Below, one piece after another: positions 50,724 to 59,556 of a stretch of 64,000 nucleotides of DNA. The position numbers and the translations under genes are program-made. The stretch spans positions 1,116,001-1,180,000 of the forward strand of contig NZ_BCNW01000001.1 of the NCBI RefSeq assembly GCF_001571385.1. Reading direction: 5' to 3'. The notes below the pieces were generated by a model that saw nothing but the letters and a program-made list of their open reading frames with translations, was not told the DNA's origin and did no database searches. How positions within the stretch are numbered: position 1 is the first letter of the stretch; each line of letters opens with the position of its first letter. Source of the stretch: Methanofollis ethanolicus (GTDB lineage Archaea; Halobacteriota; Methanomicrobia; Methanomicrobiales; Methanofollaceae).

Positions 50724-52184
50724 TCAGTCAAACCCCTTGACAAGGCCGACGAAGAGGACGAGCACCGGCACAATCTCCAGCCTCCCGAACCACATCAGGA
50801 AGATGAAAACCCATTTCGTGGGGAGATTCATATCGGGGTTGACAAAACCGGTGGAGATTCCGTTGTTGCAGAAGGCGGAGGTGATCTCGAAGATGACATT
50901 CGAAGACTCGAAGGAGGTCTGAGGCTCGAAGTGGAGGACGGCAACAGTGCAGAGAAAAATCGTCAGGAAGTACATGATGATGATGAGCATGTTCTTCGAG
51001 ACCTCCACCTCGGCGATGTTCTTCTGCACCGTCCGTCCCTCGTGCCTGAAGGGAATAATTGCCTTGCCGGAGACGAAGATCCGCCTGAACCACCAGAGAA
51101 GACTCTCCAGGCCGAGGAGGACACGGGAGATCTTGAGGCCGCCGGCGGTCGAACCCGACGAACCCCCGATCAGCACCAGGATGATCAGAAAGAGGGTCGT
51201 TACCGGTGGCCATAGACTGGGAGAAGCAGTCTGGAAACCTGTACTCGATATCCCGGCCGCCGCCATGAATATCCCCCGGCGCATCGCGGTCAGCAGGTCT
51301 GTGCCGGTGAGGACGAAGAGGTCGAGGGTGAGGACGACAAAACCGCTGAGGGCGAGGATCAGGAGAGTGAAGGCCTGACGGTCCCCGAAGATGCTGAAGG
51401 TCCTGTGATGATACATCAGGTAATAGAGTTTGAAGGGCATGGCTCCGGCGAGCATCACGATCACGAGAGAGAGTTCGAGAAGGACGTTGTTGTAGTCTGA
51501 TATGCCCCCTGACGTAACCGAGAAACCGCCGGTGGCGATCGCCGTCATGGTCAGGTTCATTGCATCCCAGACAGGCACGCCTGAGAGGAGGACGAGCCCG
51601 AAAGAGAGGAGGGTGATGATGATATAGATCCGCCACATGGCCATGCCGGTGCCGACGACGCTCGGCATGAAGGCCTCGGAGCGTGCTTCAGAGCGGTACA
51701 GCCCGCGCTGGACAAGGCCGGACCTGCTCGCGAGGGCGACGGTGAAGGCGACGATCCCGATGCCGCCGAGCCACTGCATGAATGAACGCCAGAAGAGGAG
51801 GGTTTTCGGGGCGGCGCCGACATCGGAGAGGAGGGTCAGGCCCGTATCAGTCCAGCCAGACATTGCCTCGAAGATGCTGTCTGTCACCGACATGTGCAGG
51901 CCGATAATGAAGGGGACCGATCCGATCAATGCCGAAATGAGCCAGATCAGGGCAACCGCCATCAGCGCAACGGAGAGGCGCGGCTCCCGCGCCGGCCGCG
52001 GCACCTGCGCAAGCAGGCTGCCGACGATGATGAAGAGGAGAGGGACGAGGCCCATCGGGACAAACATCTCCCATTCCGAGTAAGCGACGGTGACGATGAG
52101 GGGGATGGCGGCGATCAGGCCCATGAACCTCAGGATCTTCCCCATATCCCCTGAGACGCTGGAGAAATACTCGAATCGGTCCAT
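50724..52184 (-). CDS. trkH: TrkH/KtrB-type potassium uptake membrane protein
   Basis: 486 residues with ~10 membrane helices. Four pore-loop motifs with glycine filters: EAMSGWTDTGLTLL, TAIATGGFSV, AAAGISSTGFQTA and SAFCNNGISTGF. IGGSSGSTAGGLKISR is typical of TrkH. Potassium translocating subunit; the gating subunit TrkA is not adjacent. Start at 52184 gives the usual N-terminus. Convergent with nothing; the 39-nt spacer to the kinase gene suggests possible co-transcription with it. Confidence 0.95.
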   Translation of the reverse strand: MDRFEYFSSVSGDMGKILRFMGLIAAIPLIVTVAYSEWEMFVPMGLVPLLFIIVGSLLAQVPRPAREPRLSVALMAVALIWLISALIGSVPFIIGLHMSVTDSIFEAMSGWTDTGLTLLSDVGAAPKTLLFWRSFMQWLGGIGIVAFTVALASRSGLVQRGLYRSEARSEAFMPSVVGTGMAMWRIYIIITLLSFGLVLLSGVPVWDAMNLTMTAIATGGFSVTSGGISDYNNVLLELSLVIVMLAGAMPFKLYYLMYHHRTFSIFGDRQAFTLLILALSGFVVLTLDLFVLTGTDLLTAMRRGIFMAAAGISSTGFQTASPSLWPPVTTLFLIILVLIGGSSGSTAGGLKISRVLLGLESLLWWFRRIFVSGKAIIPFRHEGRTVQKNIAEVEVSKNMLIIIMYFLTIFLCTVAVLHFEPQTSFESSNVIFEITSAFCNNGISTGFVNPDMNLPTKWVFIFLMWFGRLEIVPVLVLFVGLVKGFD

Positions 52185-52222
52185 TGATTACAGATCTCTG
52201 CTCTGGAGGACTTATCCTTTTC

Positions 52223-53197
52223 TTATTCTGTGCGTTGTGTATCCCCCTGCAGCACGAACCAGCGGTTGAGGATCCGCCAGGCAAGGATGAGTTCGGCAAC
52301 CTCGCCGGCGGTGACGTACTGCCTGTCGCAGTAGACCCTGATGCCCTCGGCCTTTGTCTGCCGTCCGAGGTTCCTCGCCAATCTCCGGATCGCCGAGTGG
52401 TTGATCTCGCCGTCGAAGGTGAGGGCGCTCATCTCCTGACCGTCGACGTTTGATATCCCGTACTCGAGGAGAAAGGGCCGGTTAGAGAGCGTGAGGAGTT
52501 CCCCGAGATCGATGGAGAGCCCGATCTCCATCATCTGCCGAACAAGTTTTTTCTGGAGCACTGTGACCCGGTAGATATTCCTCACCTCGCTTGCCTCCGC
52601 GCCGTAGCCCGAATAGGCGATCTTCACCACGGCGTCAGCAAAGCGGCGTTGCGGGGCGATATACCGCGCATAGTCGGACTCCCGCGCCTTCATTTCGGCA
52701 ATGACCTCCTCTCTCGCGTATCCCCGCCCCTCCATATCACGGCGCAGTTTCCAGAGTCTTTTGACACACGGGTCAGGGTCCACAAAGATGGAGACGTCGA
52801 TAAGGCTGCGCAGGTCGGGGGTGAAGAAGGTGTGGAGGCCTTCGAGGATGAGCACCTTCGAGGGCCGGAAGGACACAGGTTGGTCAAAAGTCCCGTTGTC
52901 ATGGTTGTAGACCGGTTTCATGATGCACTCGCCCCGTTTCAGGGCCCGGATATGGTCTGCCAGCAGGTCGAGATCGTTCGCCTCGGGAATCAGGGGGGTG
53001 ATCCCCCGTTTACGCCGTTCCTGCCGGTCATAGCGGTGGTAGTCGTCGAGGGTGATGGTGGAGACGAGGTCGTCGCCCAGGATCTCCCTGATCGCGCGGG
53101 TGAAGGTCGTCTTCCCCGACCCGCTGTCGCCTGCGACGCCGATGACGAAGACTGAAGAGGAAGCGGCGATCCTCTCCCTGAATACGGGGGTGTCCAT
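52223..53197 (-). CDS. Archaeal phosphoribulokinase/uridine-kinase-like enzyme
   Basis: 324 residues from ATG 53197; a longer frame adds a non-conserved leader. P-loop GVAGDSGSGKTTFTRAI (~20-36), TLDDYHRYDRQERRKRG, then VYNHDNGTFDQP and VLILEGLHTFF, the PRK signature. The C-terminal extension beyond uridine kinase length and FRVNP-free composition match the phosphoribulokinase described for Methanospirillum hungatei, which makes ribulose-1,5-bisphosphate in the reductive hexulose-phosphate pathway together with a form III-type RuBisCO. RuBisCO is not in the window. Uridine kinase is a less likely alternative. Confidence 0.82.
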   Translation of the reverse strand: MDTPVFRERIAASSSVFVIGVAGDSGSGKTTFTRAIREILGDDLVSTITLDDYHRYDRQERRKRGITPLIPEANDLDLLADHIRALKRGECIMKPVYNHDNGTFDQPVSFRPSKVLILEGLHTFFTPDLRSLIDVSIFVDPDPCVKRLWKLRRDMEGRGYAREEVIAEMKARESDYARYIAPQRRFADAVVKIAYSGYGAEASEVRNIYRVTVLQKKLVRQMMEIGLSIDLGELLTLSNRPFLLEYGISNVDGQEMSALTFDGEINHSAIRRLARNLGRQTKAEGIRVYCDRQYVTAGEVAELILAWRILNRWFVLQGDTQRTE

Positions 53198-53349
53198 CGT
53201 TCCGGAGATGCGGGGGCGGGGAGTTAAAGGTTGCGAAAAGGTCCGGGGTGTGGAAAAAAAGGGGTGAAACTCTGTTGAAATTCTCATGCCCTGAGTGATG
53301 TCTCCCCCGCGATTCACAGGGACAGAGAACCTCTGCCTCCCCCCCCCTC

Positions 53350-53590
53350 CAGTTTGCCGGGGGACTACAGCGAAACCTTTGGTTTCTTGACCTCACTTCA
53401 TTCTGTCCTCGACAGCTGGCTTTCTCGTTGCCCCCGGACCCCCGCTCAGGATTGGTCCGGGGAAGAGTGAACACGATATCCAGAGGAGGAGCCAGTCCGC
53501 CCTCTATCCTAATGGTGGGGGGACCGGGGGCAGAGCCCCCCGGAGGAGATACACATGCACTACCTTCCCTACTGGTCCCCCGGCAAACTG
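53350..53590. mobile_element. Possible MITE: 241-bp element with 16-bp terminal inverted repeats
   Basis: CAGTTTGCCGGGGGAC (53350-53365) is exactly complementary to GTCCCCCGGCAAACTG (53575-53590). The interior is non-coding, G/C-strand-biased and contains further hairpins (GGGGGACCGGGGGCAGAGCC region) plus copy 2 of the dispersed repeat. No transposase and no clear target-site duplication were seen, so it may be a MITE remnant or simply a large cruciform. Confidence 0.5.
53449..53513 (+). repeat. Dispersed intergenic repeat, copy 2
   Basis: AGGATTGGTCCGGGGAAGAG and following bases, matching 50653-50719. It lies inside the possible MITE, while copy 1 has no flanking inverted repeats, so the two elements may be unrelated or copy 1 truncated. 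The remaining bases 53591-53843 show no gene. Confidence 0.5.
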
Positions 53591-53843
53591 TAGGGCAAGA
53601 TGGTGGATTGACACTTCATCTCATAGGACCAGGCAAATGAATCGATCCCGGGTATGAAGGTTCCTGCAGAGTTGACCTGTCGAACTCACTCGCGTTCGTC
53701 GGTGGATGAAGGCAGCGTGTCCGTACTTGCACCATTAAACGCGGAAAAATCCCCGGAGAAGTATGAAAACCCTCCCAGATTCCCCTCTAAAAAAAGAGAT
53801 CGAGAACCGCTCAAGAAACCATTTCCTGAGCGGCTCTGCAACA

Positions 53844-54224
53844 TTATTTCCTGTTCGTCCAGAGGCCGTGGATATTGCAGTAGATCCGGGTCTTTGCGTT
53901 GACGTCGTCGATGTGGAAGACGGCCTCGGGGGCGTCGCCGGGCTTGAGCTTGTGGACATAGAGTTTACGCCCCTTCCGCACCTCGACCCACTCGATATAG
54001 TGTTTCTCCTCCATTGGGTGCGGGACGCCGCCCACCTTCACTCTGATCCCCGTCTCCGTCTTCTCGAGGACGGGGACGTGCTTCTCCTTCCCGACGTCGG
54101 AGGTCTTCTCCTCCATCTTCACCATCGGCGCTCCGCAGCAGACCAGCTGCCCGTCGCCGGCATGTGCGATCTTCACGACATTCCCGCACTTTTCACATTT
54201 ATAAACGTCCAGCAGTTCGGTCAT
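53844..54224 (-). CDS. dfx: Desulfoferrodoxin (superoxide reductase)
   Basis: 126 residues. The N-terminal rubredoxin-like center has YKCEKCGNVV and LVCCGAPM (four Cys). The catalytic Fe(His)4Cys site is formed by EKHVPVLE, GVPHPMEEKHYIEW and YCNIHGLW. Reduces superoxide to peroxide in the cytoplasm without releasing O2. Last gene of the oxygen-defence cluster, 15 nt after the flavodiiron gene. Confidence 0.97.
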   Translation of the reverse strand: MTELLDVYKCEKCGNVVKIAHAGDGQLVCCGAPMVKMEEKTSDVGKEKHVPVLEKTETGIRVKVGGVPHPMEEKHYIEWVEVRKGRKLYVHKLKPGDAPEAVFHIDDVNAKTRIYCNIHGLWTNRK

Positions 54225-54239
54225 CCGTGATCCTCCCTT

Positions 54240-55427
54240 CTACGGTTCTGTCACTATGCCCTCATGCTTCTTAACAATTGTGTCGGCGAGGTCGGTGAGC
54301 GCGGAAAGGTCCTCCGGTCCGGGATAACCGCGGACATAGACGGGATCGATCATCTCAGCTTTGAGGGGAGCGAGGGTATCGGTGATGTACTGCACGGCCC
54401 TGCCGCCCCAGCCAAAGGAGCCGATGACCGAGACGAACTTCGTCTTCGGCTTCAGGGCGCCGAGGAGATAGGCCGCATGGACTGCCGCCGGGTGAGGGCC
54501 GAAGAGGACGGTCGGCGCTGCAATGACGATCGTCGCCGCGTCGACGGATGTCATCGCCACCTCGCCGAGGTCTGCTCGCGTCAGGTCGTACGGCCGCACC
54601 TCAACCCCCCGCTCGATGAGGGCGTCGGTAAAGAACGAGACCATCTTCGCCGTGCTCCCGTGCATCGAAACGTACGGGATCAGAACGAGGTTCTTCACGG
54701 CGTCCGAGGTCCAGTCCTCATAGGCACCGAGGATGAGCGAGGGGTCGCGGTACAGCGGGCCGTGGCTCGGAGCGATGATCGCCACATCTCTCTCGGCTGT
54801 CTTCTGCATCGCCGCCTTCACGCTCGTCCTGAAGGGCATCATGATCTCGGCGTAGTAGCGTTTCGCCGCGTGGTAGACCGTCGTGAAATCCCTCACGAAG
54901 AGTTCGCTTGTGGCGAGGTGGGAGCCGAAGAGGTCGCAGGAAAAGAGGATACCGTCCTCCTTCTCAAAGGTGAGCATCGTCTCGGGCCAGTGGACCCACG
55001 GCGTGACAAGGAACTCGAGCGTCTTTCCGCCGAGGTCAAGGGTGTCGCCGTCCTTCACCATCTGGATCCTCTCGGGCGGGATCTGCAGGAGGCGGTCGAG
55101 GAGGTCGCAGCACTTCTCGTCAGCGATGACCGTCGCTCCGGGGAACATCTCCAGGAGGAGAGGCAGGGTGCCCGAGTGGTCCTGTTCGGCATGGTTGATG
55201 ACGATGTAGTCCAGGGACGACATGCCGAGCTTCATCAGGTTCTTCAGGAGTTCTTCATCGAACTTCGGGTCGACGGTGTCGATGAGTGCGGTCTTCTCCG
55301 TCCCCCTGACCACGAAGGCATTGTAACTCGTCCCCTCGGGGGTGCCGATCAGGGCGTCGAAGAGCCGCAGGTCCCAGTCGACGACACCCACCGAGTAGAC
55401 ATCAGGCACAATCTCCCGTACGGCCAT
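54240..55427 (-). CDS. fprA: Flavodiiron protein, F420H2 oxidase type (FprA)
   Basis: 395 residues from ATG 55427, one base after the preceding rubredoxin stop; upstream in-frame codons run through rubredoxin DNA. The metallo-beta-lactamase-like diiron domain has INHAEQDHSGTLP, VTPWVHWPETM and SCDLFGSHL; SHGPLYRDP follows. The flavodoxin domain begins LVLIPYVSMHGSTAKMV. Reduces O2 to water; methanogen homologues take electrons from F420H2. Sits between two rubredoxins and superoxide reductase, its usual electron partners. Confidence 0.95.
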   Translation of the reverse strand: MAVREIVPDVYSVGVVDWDLRLFDALIGTPEGTSYNAFVVRGTEKTALIDTVDPKFDEELLKNLMKLGMSSLDYIVINHAEQDHSGTLPLLLEMFPGATVIADEKCCDLLDRLLQIPPERIQMVKDGDTLDLGGKTLEFLVTPWVHWPETMLTFEKEDGILFSCDLFGSHLATSELFVRDFTTVYHAAKRYYAEIMMPFRTSVKAAMQKTAERDVAIIAPSHGPLYRDPSLILGAYEDWTSDAVKNLVLIPYVSMHGSTAKMVSFFTDALIERGVEVRPYDLTRADLGEVAMTSVDAATIVIAAPTVLFGPHPAAVHAAYLLGALKPKTKFVSVIGSFGWGGRAVQYITDTLAPLKAEMIDPVYVRGYPGPEDLSALTDLADTIVKKHEGIVTEP

Positions 55428-55428
55428 G

Positions 55429-55590
55429 TCATGCCACCGGTTTGAATTTTGTCTTCGCAGCCCCGCAGACCGGGCAGATCCAGTCGTCGGCAAGGTCTGC
55501 AAATGCAATGCCCGCTTCGATCTTCTGTTTCGGTTCTCCCTTTGCCGGGTCATAGACATGACCGCAGATCATACACTGATATTTTTCCAT
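55429..55590 (-). CDS. Rubredoxin (first of two)
   Basis: 53 residues: MEKYQCMICGHVYDP at the start and WICPVCGAAKTKF near the end, giving the CxxC...CPxCG iron site. Cytoplasmic one-electron carrier for flavodiiron protein or superoxide reductase. The stop is one base before the fprA start, so the pair is coupled. It carries a four-residue insert (KGEPKQKIEAG) relative to its neighbour. Confidence 0.95.
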   Translation of the reverse strand: MEKYQCMICGHVYDPAKGEPKQKIEAGIAFADLADDWICPVCGAAKTKFKPVA

Positions 55591-55680
55591 AGTCTCTCCT
55601 CACTCGGCCTTTTCCTCTATAAGTCTTCGCCTTATGGCAAAAATAACGTTTGGAGCATCCCCGAAGGGATCAAGCCCCTC

Positions 55681-55845
55681 TCACTCGTCCATCCGAACAA
55701 AGTTGCTCTTCTGTGCACCGCAGACCGGGCAAACCCAGTCTTCGGGGAGGTTGTCAAAGAATGTTCCGGGAGCAATCCCACTGTCGGGGTCTCCCTTTTC
55801 CGGGTCATAGATATACCCGCAGACCATGCACTGATACCGATCCAT
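55681..55845 (-). CDS. Rubredoxin (second of two)
   Basis: 54 residues: [20 protein letters not shown] and [14 protein letters not shown] classical rubredoxin, including the [15 protein letters not shown] segment. The ribosome binding site is GGTGACC, with an AT-rich TATA-like AAAAATATATGAG ~40 nt upstream. 90 nt separate it from the next rubredoxin, and a possible second promoter (ACTTATAGAG) lies in that gap. Confidence 0.95.
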   Translation of the reverse strand: MDRYQCMVCGYIYDPEKGDPDSGIAPGTFFDNLPEDWVCPVCGAQKSNFVRMDE

Positions 55846-55907
55846 AGGTCACCAGTGAAGAACTGGCGCCTTTTCTCATATATTTTTACCGAATGATGCG
55901 TGACACT

Positions 55908-57059
55908 TCAGATCAGGAGCAGCCACCCGGTGTAGACCGCCGCCTGGAGGAGGGTGAGAGGCATGCCGATCTTCATGAAACCGAAGAAATCCAGGGTGAC
56001 CCCTCGCCTTTCGGCGCCCTGTACGATGATGACGTTGCTCGCAGCCCCGGCAATGGTCAGATTCCCGGCGATGGTGCTCCCGGCCGCGAGGGCGAGCACC
56101 CCGGCCTCTCCTGTCCCGGCATTGGTGAGGATGGGGAGGGCGAGAGCGACGAAAGGGACATTGGATATGAACTGGCTGAGGATAATGCCCCCGACCATGA
56201 TCGTCGGGATGGATGGTGCGGCCTCGCCGGTACCTGCCATCAGGTCGGTGAGGGCGCCGCTTTCCCGCACGCCGGCCATGACGACGAAGAGGGCGGCGAA
56301 GAAGACGAGCGTCGCCCAGTCGACTTTCTTCACGAGTTCAGTCCTGCGGGGAGAGAGGACCAGGAGGGGAACAGCGGCGGCGACGGCGATGGCAATGAGA
56401 GGGATGTCGGTCCCGGGTGCGACCGCAAAGATGACGATTTTTGCGATGATCAGGGCGACGACGACGATAAGGGAGGTCCGGGCAAGGGTCGTGAGGGCGG
56501 TGTCTCCGATACACGCGGGCGGTGCCGGGGCGTCGAGCATTTTTCCCCACTCCTCCCTGAAGACGGCGAAGAGGACGGCGCAGACGAGAAGGAGGGCGAG
56601 GACGGTCGGAGGCGCAAGGACGGTGAGGAACGCCGCAAGCGGGTCGGCAAAACCGCCCTTCGTGGCGACGAGAAGGTTCTGCGGGTTCCCGATCGGACTT
56701 GCGACGCTCCCCGTGGTCACGGCGAAGGCAAGGGCAAGGAGGAGGGCCTGCGACCTGATCCCGTAGCGCACCGCGTACCCGAGGACGAGGGGTGTCCCGA
56801 TGACGGCGAGGGTGTCGTTCATCAGGAGGGCGGAACCGATGCCGGCAAAGATGACGAGGAGGACGATGAGGCCCCCTACCGTTTTTGCACGGCAGAGGAG
56901 GGTCGTGCTCAGGGTGACGAGGTAGCCACTCTCTTCCAGGGCGACGCCGACGAGGAACATGCAGAAGAGGAAGATCATGACGTCGGGATCGATCGCCAGG
57001 AATGCCGACACCGGGTCGACCGAGCCTGAAAGGAGCATGGCAACCGCTCCGCCGAGCAT
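55908..57059 (-). CDS. ArsB/SLC13-like anion or arsenite permease
   Basis: 383 residues from ATG 57059 with ~10 membrane helices. The ion transporter superfamily hairpin motif GSVASPIGNPQNLLVATK is clear, with a second inverted motif IAGNLTIAGAASNVIIVQGA. Family includes ArsB, NhaD and SLC13 carriers; substrate uncertain. The frame stays open to 57170 and would add a typical first membrane helix (HIALVIVGAVFLLIAFRQTL), but no ATG, GTG or TTG occurs there. Either the annotated short start or a non-standard start is used. Confidence 0.85.
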   Translation of the reverse strand: MLGGAVAMLLSGSVDPVSAFLAIDPDVMIFLFCMFLVGVALEESGYLVTLSTTLLCRAKTVGGLIVLLVIFAGIGSALLMNDTLAVIGTPLVLGYAVRYGIRSQALLLALAFAVTTGSVASPIGNPQNLLVATKGGFADPLAAFLTVLAPPTVLALLLVCAVLFAVFREEWGKMLDAPAPPACIGDTALTTLARTSLIVVVALIIAKIVIFAVAPGTDIPLIAIAVAAAVPLLVLSPRRTELVKKVDWATLVFFAALFVVMAGVRESGALTDLMAGTGEAAPSIPTIMVGGIILSQFISNVPFVALALPILTNAGTGEAGVLALAAGSTIAGNLTIAGAASNVIIVQGAERRGVTLDFFGFMKIGMPLTLLQAAVYTGWLLLI

Positions 57060-57192
57060 GATCTGCCAGATGGAAATTTTTACGCCGAGTGTCTGCCTGA
57101 AGGCGATGAGGAGGAAGACGGCACCGACGATGACGAGGGCGATGTGCGTGAAAAAGAGTGTTTTTTCTCTCTATATTTCCCTTCCGGCAGGA

Positions 57193-57675
57193 TCACGGGT
57201 TGAGGGTCCAGACCGCCCACGTGAGGTAGGTGGCAAAACTCACCCAGAGGAGGTACGGCAGGAGGAGCCATGCGGCCGGTTTCGAGACGCGGGCGGCGAG
57301 GACGATGGTGGCGAGGATCGCACCCCAGAGGAGGAGGATCTCACAAAACCCGAGAAGAGGCGACTGCAGGCCGAAGAAGAGGACGGACCAGAGAATGTTG
57401 AGCGCAAGTTGCACGCCGAAGGCGAGGAGGGCAACCCGCACCTCAGGTCGTCCTGTCCCCTCACGCCAGATCAGAAAGAGTGAGATACCCATCAGGATGA
57501 AAAGGACAGTCCAGACGGGGCCGAAGACCCATGCAGGCGGGTTCAACGGGGACTTTGCAAGCCCGGAATACCATCCGGGGATCTGTGGCGCCGTAAAGAT
57601 CGAACCGACGAAACCGGCAAGGAGGGTCAGGACGACAGAAACGACGAGGCGGACAGGATCGGAGAGAGTGGCCAT
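57193..57675 (-). CDS. tspO: TspO/MBR family membrane protein
   Basis: 160 residues with five hydrophobic helices, the family standard. PPAWVFGPVWTVLFILMGIS and ALNILWSVLFFGLQSPLLG are the conserved blocks, and PYLLWVSFATYLTWAVWTLN closes the fold. TspO proteins bind porphyrins and take part in tetrapyrrole or stress handling. Ends 134 nt before the start of the ArsB-like gene. Confidence 0.93.
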   Translation of the reverse strand: MATLSDPVRLVVSVVLTLLAGFVGSIFTAPQIPGWYSGLAKSPLNPPAWVFGPVWTVLFILMGISLFLIWREGTGRPEVRVALLAFGVQLALNILWSVLFFGLQSPLLGFCEILLLWGAILATIVLAARVSKPAAWLLLPYLLWVSFATYLTWAVWTLNP

Positions 57676-57710
57676 GAGGGAGGATTGTCATCCTCCTATA
57701 TGAGTGTTCA

Positions 57711-58535
57711 TCAGAGGGGGAGACCGAGGATGGAGAAGACCCCGATCATCCGCAGACCGATATAGGTGGTGAGCACGACAAAAATTCCCTTCAGGAGCCG
57801 CGCCGGCATGCGGTGAGAGATGAGGGCACCCGCCTGCGCCGCCGGGATGCTCGCAGCGGCCAGCACAGCGGCCTGGAAGAAGTCCACGTAGCCGACAGCA
57901 AGGGGCGGGAGGCCAACAACTCCCTGCCCGAGGACCATGTACGTGGCAAGACCGCCGCTGGCGGCGGCGAGCATCACGACCGTTGAGGTGGCGACGGCGC
58001 GGTGCATCGGGAAGCGGAGGGCCACGGTCAGGATAGGTACCAGGATGACGCCGCCGCCGATGCCTGCAAGGCCGGAGACCAGGCCGACCGGGACGCCCCA
58101 GAGGAGGTACCGCGTTGCCGGGACCTCTGGCACCCCATTACTCTCTGCGGGGGCGAGGAAGGTGCGTGCTCCTGCGGCGAGAACGACAAGGCCGAAAAAA
58201 GTTTCGAGGGGCGCGGCAGGGAGGAGTGTGGCAAGCCATGCGCCGAAGACTGCTGCCGGCACGGCCGCAACACCGAGGAGCGTCCCGGCCCGCCAGACGA
58301 CGGCGCCTTTCCTCTGGTGGCCGACGGCGCTGCTCAGGGCGGTGGGGAGGATGACGGCGAGGCTTGTTGCAAAGGCGAGCCTGAGAGCGACCTCGTCCGA
58401 ATAGCCGGATGTGGAATAGAGCCAGAACTGCACCGGGACCATAATGAAGCCGCCGCCCACGCCGAGCATGCCGGAGAGAAGGCCGGCACAGATGCCGATC
58501 AGCACAAGCACAAGAAGGGATAGGAGGTCGATCAT
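57711..58535 (-). CDS. TauE/SafE family sulfite/sulfonate exporter-like protein
   Basis: 274 residues with AGGAGAGC before the ATG. Two homologous halves with the family motif: GLLSGMLGVGGGFIMVPVQF and GLVSGLAGIGGGVILVPILT. About eight membrane helices. Members export sulfite, sulfoacetate or related sulfur compounds, or import sulfate-type anions. 35 nt from the tspO start, so probably co-transcribed. Confidence 0.92.
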   Translation of the reverse strand: MIDLLSLLVLVLIGICAGLLSGMLGVGGGFIMVPVQFWLYSTSGYSDEVALRLAFATSLAVILPTALSSAVGHQRKGAVVWRAGTLLGVAAVPAAVFGAWLATLLPAAPLETFFGLVVLAAGARTFLAPAESNGVPEVPATRYLLWGVPVGLVSGLAGIGGGVILVPILTVALRFPMHRAVATSTVVMLAAASGGLATYMVLGQGVVGLPPLAVGYVDFFQAAVLAAASIPAAQAGALISHRMPARLLKGIFVVLTTYIGLRMIGVFSILGLPL

Positions 58536-59277
58536 GCTCTCCTACACCTGTTGCATCTCCCTGTACATAGTGTTCGGCACGGACCGATCCCTTCGCGTAA
58601 AAAAGGCATTGTCCGGCATGGGGAAAAAGGATCCTGGAATTGTCATGACGCTATATTTCATATATCCCTTATTTCCCGGAAATTCCCCGGAGAACAGCCC
58701 GGAAACTCCCTGATGCGCCGCAACCGCAGAGGGGAGATGGAGGAAGTTGGCGACAGAGAGTGCCGGGATAGTACGAGAAAGATGCTTTTCAGGTGCCTGT
58801 TGATGTATCAATATATTTTTAAACCTCTGTTGATGAAACTGAATATTTTTCGTCAATTTTTTCGTGCGGGTAAAGGTAATGGGCCCGGCCATGCGAAACA
58901 TTTATCATCACAGCGGGATATTAGCGGAATGCCCCTGAGCGGGTAAGACTCGTGGACGTGGGGGGACACGTTTCTTCGTCTATGACGGGGCACAAACAGG
59001 TACAAAGGGAAGTACAGGCTTGCTAGGTCTGCCATAAGGTTCAAAAGACCGGTATGCAGGGGGTCGCACCTCTGCAGACTGGCAGATGGCCACACATGCT
59101 GGTTGCCGGAGTTCATCACTGTCCCGCCCTGTGAGGGCGTGCAGGATATCAGCAGGATGGATTCTTTTCGATCACTCCGGATCCTGCTGGCGGAACAGGG
59201 ATGTGGTTCATACTGGGGGGGCGTGGACCACAACCCTTCTGTCTCTGCCCAGCGCACCTGACTTCTATTTTTCTTTT
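58536..59277. other. 740 bp without a supported gene
   Basis: Contains the promoter region of the TauE-like gene and AT-rich stretches near 58650-58690 and 58800-58860. Short frames on both strands lack motifs, signal peptides or ribosome binding sites. No tRNA- or rRNA-like structure was noticed. Confidence 0.5.
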
Positions 59278-59556
59278 TTATCCGCCGCCGACAGGCGGGA
59301 AGAGCGAGATCACGTTGCGGTCCGCGACGACTGTCTGCAGGCCCTCTTCGAAGTGGATGTTCCTCCCGTTCCTCAGAATGTTGACATGGTCCTGGAGGAC
59401 GCCGGGTGCGGCGAAGATCTCGTCCCTGAGGGCCGGCCTCTCTGCAATGAGCATCTCGACGATATCCCCGACCGTCGCACCCTCCGGACACTCGACCTCC
59501 CTCTCGTTCTCCAGGATCTTTCTAAATGTCGCAAACGATCTCACAATGACTTTCAT
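59278..59556 (-). CDS. MoaD/ThiS-like ubiquitin-fold sulfur carrier
   Basis: 92 residues from ATG 59556, overlapping the preceding stop (ATGA). Beta-grasp pattern: VIVRSFATFRKILENERE, VGDIVEMLIAERP, HVNILRNGRNIHFEEG, and the functional C-terminal di-glycine (VISLFPPVGGG). Carries sulfur as a thiocarboxylate for molybdopterin or tungstopterin synthesis or a related pathway. Last gene of the fdhD operon, fitting a pterin-cofactor role. Confidence 0.88.
   Translation of the reverse strand: MKVIVRSFATFRKILENEREVECPEGATVGDIVEMLIAERPALRDEIFAAPGVLQDHVNILRNGRNIHFEEGLQTVVADRNVISLFPPVGGG

Noticed and set aside
53428-53640. 70-codon frame inside the inverted-repeat element
   Set aside because: Pro/Gly-rich translation produced by the G-rich repeat; no start signal and it runs across the repeat boundary.
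54270-54290. AACAATTGT sequence as a further operator site
   Set aside because: It lies within the coding end of fprA, is not a full palindrome and is not near a promoter.
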